A stretch of 64,000 nucleotides of DNA from the NCBI RefSeq assembly GCF_013031405.1, contig NZ_WPZY01000007.1:124001-188000 (forward strand). The letters run 5' to 3'. Under the pieces are notes generated by a model, which did not search any database, was not told the origin of the DNA, and saw only the letters and a program-made list of their open reading frames with translations. Below, in pieces: positions 62,457-64,000 of this stretch. Origin of the DNA: Ruegeria sp. HKCCD8929 (GTDB lineage Bacteria; Pseudomonadota; Alphaproteobacteria; Rhodobacterales; Rhodobacteraceae). How positions within the stretch are numbered: the first letter of the stretch is position 1; every line of letters begins with the position of its first letter. The position numbers and the translations under genes were made by a program.

Positions 62457-63083
62457 ATGCCCCGCGCCTTTGCCGAACTGACCTTCACCCCCGCCGTCCG
62501 CGCCCATCAGGCTCGAATGGGATCGGACAAGACATATGCCAAGTTCATCGACGGCGGGCCGCAGCAGGGACACCAGATCGGTGATGCCGAAAAGGCCTTT
62601 ATCGAGGCGCGGGACGGGTTCTATCAGGCCACCGTGTCCGAAACCGGCTGGCCCTACGTGCAATACCGGGGCGGCCCTGCCGGGTTTCTCAAGGTGCTCG
62701 GACCGCAGACCATCGGCTACGCCGATTTCTCGGGCAACAAACAGTATATCTCGCGCGGCAATCTGGACGACAATGATCGGATCGCCCTGATCCTGATGGA
62801 TTACGCCAACCAGCGGCGGCTGAAGATCCTTGGCCGGATGGCCTTTACCGAAGGCGAGTCCGCCGCGGCCAGCCTCTACCCCGAGGGCGCCGACGCCCCC
62901 GCCGAACGTGCTGCAATCATCCATGTCGATGCGCTGGACTGGAACTGCCCCCGCCACATCACGCCCCGCTTCAGCGAGGCCGAGCTGAAACCGCATCTGA
63001 CCGCGCTCGGGGCGCAACTGGCGCAATTGCAGCAGGAAAACGAACGGTTGAAGGCAGAAATCGCCCAACGCCCCTCACCCTGA
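62457..63083 (+). CDS. Pyridoxamine 5'-phosphate oxidase-fold flavin protein
   Basis: This 208-residue protein has the split-barrel FMN-binding fold: FYQATVSETGWPYVQYRGGP, FLKVLGPQTIGYADFSGNKQ, ISRGNLDDNDRIALILMDYA, and a coiled-coil tail (LAQLQQENERLKAEI, about 185-202). It probably reduces a quinone or other small molecule with FMN. GGAGAAC precedes the ATG at 62457. The last six codons, including the stop, lie in the intergenic inverted repeat, so its end has been shaped by that element. Confidence 0.85.
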   Translation: MPRAFAELTFTPAVRAHQARMGSDKTYAKFIDGGPQQGHQIGDAEKAFIEARDGFYQATVSETGWPYVQYRGGPAGFLKVLGPQTIGYADFSGNKQYISRGNLDDNDRIALILMDYANQRRLKILGRMAFTEGESAAASLYPEGADAPAERAAIIHVDALDWNCPRHITPRFSEAELKPHLTALGAQLAQLQQENERLKAEIAQRPSP

Positions 63084-63173
63084 CCCTCTCCCCTGAGGGG
63101 AGAGGGGACGTGAACCGGAAAGTTCAGCGCGACCAAAGCCCTCTCCCCTCGGGGGAGAGGGTTGGGTGAGGGG
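63071..63173. repeat. 103-bp inverted repeat with two internal hairpins
   Basis: Outer arms CCCCTCACCC (63071-63080) and GGGTGAGGGG (63164-63173) are exact complements. Inside lie two hairpins of the same design: CCCTCTCCCC/GGGGAGAGGG at 63084-63106 and again at 63139-63161. A shorter version is at 10610-10645. The element begins inside the preceding coding region. Confidence 0.8.
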
Positions 63174-63220
63174 GATGGCCCCAATTTCATTAGGCTCTGC
63201 CCACTCGCGGGAGCAACTCT

Positions 63221-63300
63221 CCAGTGGACCGTTTCCAAAACCGTGGCCGCCCCGGGGCTCCGCCCGTTCGGCGCTGAAATCGGTCCACTGGACCGATTTC
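63221..63300. repeat. Palindromic element CCAGTGGACC ... GGTCCACTGG
   Basis: CCAGTGGACC at 63221-63230 pairs with GGTCCACTGG at 63282-63291 across a 51-nt spacer. The right part, 63276-63300, is itself a 25-bp palindrome broken only at its centre (GAAATC...GATTTC ends). It lies just downstream of the ThDP gene and could terminate it or be a dispersed element. Confidence 0.7.
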
Positions 63301-63310
63301 CGGGCGCGCC

Positions 63311-64000
63311 TCACCCCATCCACCGCCGTACCGGCGCGTTGCTTTCCTCCAGCGCCTGACACACCACATCGACCAGCGTCGGCCCGTCATGCGCCACCGC
63401 CTCGGCCAGCACCTTCTCCAGATCGTCCGGATTCTCCACCCGCCAGCTCTTGACGCCATAGGCCGCCGCCACCGCCGCCTGATCGGTATGGCTGAAATCG
63501 ACGTTGTAATACCGCGCGTCCTTGTCGGCGAACTGGCTGGCCTTGATCCAGCCGAAATTCGAGTTCGAGAACACCACATACGTAATCGGCGCCCCCGCCC
63601 TGCACACGGTCTCCAGCTCGCCACAAGTGAACCCGAACGAACCATCCCCCATCAGCGCCACGGTCTTGGACGTCGGCCGCCCAAACCACGCCCCCAGTGC
63701 CGCCGACAGCGAATACCCCAGCGCCCCATGCGCGCGGTTGGTGATGAAGTGCCGACCCGGCTTCGGCAGCTGGTAATAGGCCGAGAAATACGGGCAACTG
63801 GTGCCGGGATCGGAGACCACCGTGGCATCCTCGGGCAGCACCTTCATCAGTGCCGAGATCACCCGCTCGGGCCGGATCGGCGCCTGCGAGGACTGCGCCA
63901 GCGCCTCGAACACCTCGAACTTGCGCTTCTTCTTCTCGGCCACCGCCGCCGCACCACCAAAGGTCCCGGCCCCCTGATCGCGCGCATCCAGTAACGCGTT
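63311..64000 (-). CDS. ThDP-dependent enzyme (acetolactate synthase/benzoylformate decarboxylase-like), C-terminal part
   Basis: The visible 229 codons form the C-terminal ThDP-binding domain of a larger enzyme whose start is beyond the window. Motifs: TNRAHGALGYSLSAALGAWF, MGDGSFGFTCGELETVCRAG, and SNSNFGWIKASQF, the GDG...N cofactor motif. The frame runs in phase to the last base, so the GTG at 63943 is internal. Substrate unknown; the acetolactate synthase family is broad. Confidence 0.88.
   Translation of the reverse strand, partial: NALLDARDQGAGTFGGAAAVAEKKKRKFEVFEALAQSSQAPIRPERVISALMKVLPEDATVVSDPGTSCPYFSAYYQLPKPGRHFITNRAHGALGYSLSAALGAWFGRPTSKTVALMGDGSFGFTCGELETVCRAGAPITYVVFSNSNFGWIKASQFADKDARYYNVDFSHTDQAAVAAAYGVKSWRVENPDDLEKVLAEAVAHDGPTLVDVVCQALEESNAPVRRWMG

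Noticed and set aside
63311-63943. GTG at 63943 as the start of the ThDP gene
   Set aside because: The frame stays open to the window edge and the visible part lacks the N-terminal domains of the family, so the gene starts beyond the window.

Overview
The window reads as chromosomal DNA of a marine alphaproteobacterium of the roseobacter group (Rhodobacterales). The evidence is high GC, dense operons with 1-4 nt overlaps, a TRAP transporter, many dimethylglycine-dehydrogenase-like flavoproteins, MttB-family and AtuA-family proteins, and short tandem palindromes between genes. Species cannot be fixed from the sequence alone. I saw no rRNA, tRNA, CRISPR array, insertion sequence or phage gene. 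Almost everything is catabolic: CoA-thioester aromatic degradation, methylated-amine oxidation, dehalogenation and branched acyl-CoA metabolism, each set with its own regulator.

Region 1 (1-11.5 kb) is a phenylacetate island. paaG-paaI-paaK-paaR (TetR) run leftward; a fused hydratase/dehydrogenase plus a TRAP transporter (dctPQM) run rightward; paaZ and a PaaX-family regulator follow. Two near-identical palindromes (3311-3332 and 8483-8504), 19 of 22 bases alike, mark a TetR (PaaR) regulon that includes the transporter. The epoxidase paaABCDE and thiolase paaJ are not in the window. Region 2 (11.5-15.4 kb) is a molybdenum hydroxylase of unknown substrate with its own MoaD-like carrier. Region 3 (15.8-24.4 kb) pairs tryptophan 2,3-dioxygenase and formylkynurenine hydrolase with a divergent aminobenzoyl-CoA operon (monooxygenase/reductase, MarR, hydratase, dehydrogenase, CoA ligase, RidA): tryptophan to anthranilate to anthraniloyl-CoA to ring cleavage, with kynureninase missing here.

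Region 4 (24.5-34.9 kb) is the least described part: LysR | MttB-family methyltransferase, class III aminotransferase, two dimethylglycine-dehydrogenase-like proteins, and a ThDP enzyme resembling sulfoacetaldehyde acetyltransferase. The gene set suggests stepwise N-demethylation of a quaternary amine, then deamination and C-C or C-S cleavage. One of these proteins carries three tandem palindromes inserted in frame. Region 5 (35.2-42.2 kb) joins pcaCHG and a beta-keto acid cleavage enzyme to a 1070-residue self-sufficient, corrinoid-dependent reductive dehalogenase with a divergent LysR: a likely halo-hydroxybenzoate route into protocatechuate.

Region 6 (42.3-51.5 kb) holds a LysR/SDR pair, a DAO-family oxidase, an acyltransferase-like protein overlapping a fused 2-oxoacid dehydrogenase E1, an aminotransferase with divergent LysR, and a phosphoribosyltransferase. 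Region 7 (51.6-60.9 kb) is an acyclic-terpene or branched acyl-CoA cluster (AtuA-like protein, biotin-dependent carboxylase, two acyl-CoA dehydrogenases, TetR). Region 8 (61.1-64 kb) has a TetR with three matching operators, a small membrane-like peptide gene, an NTF2-like protein, a flavin oxidoreductase-fold protein, an intergenic repeat and the 3' part of a ThDP enzyme that runs off the window.
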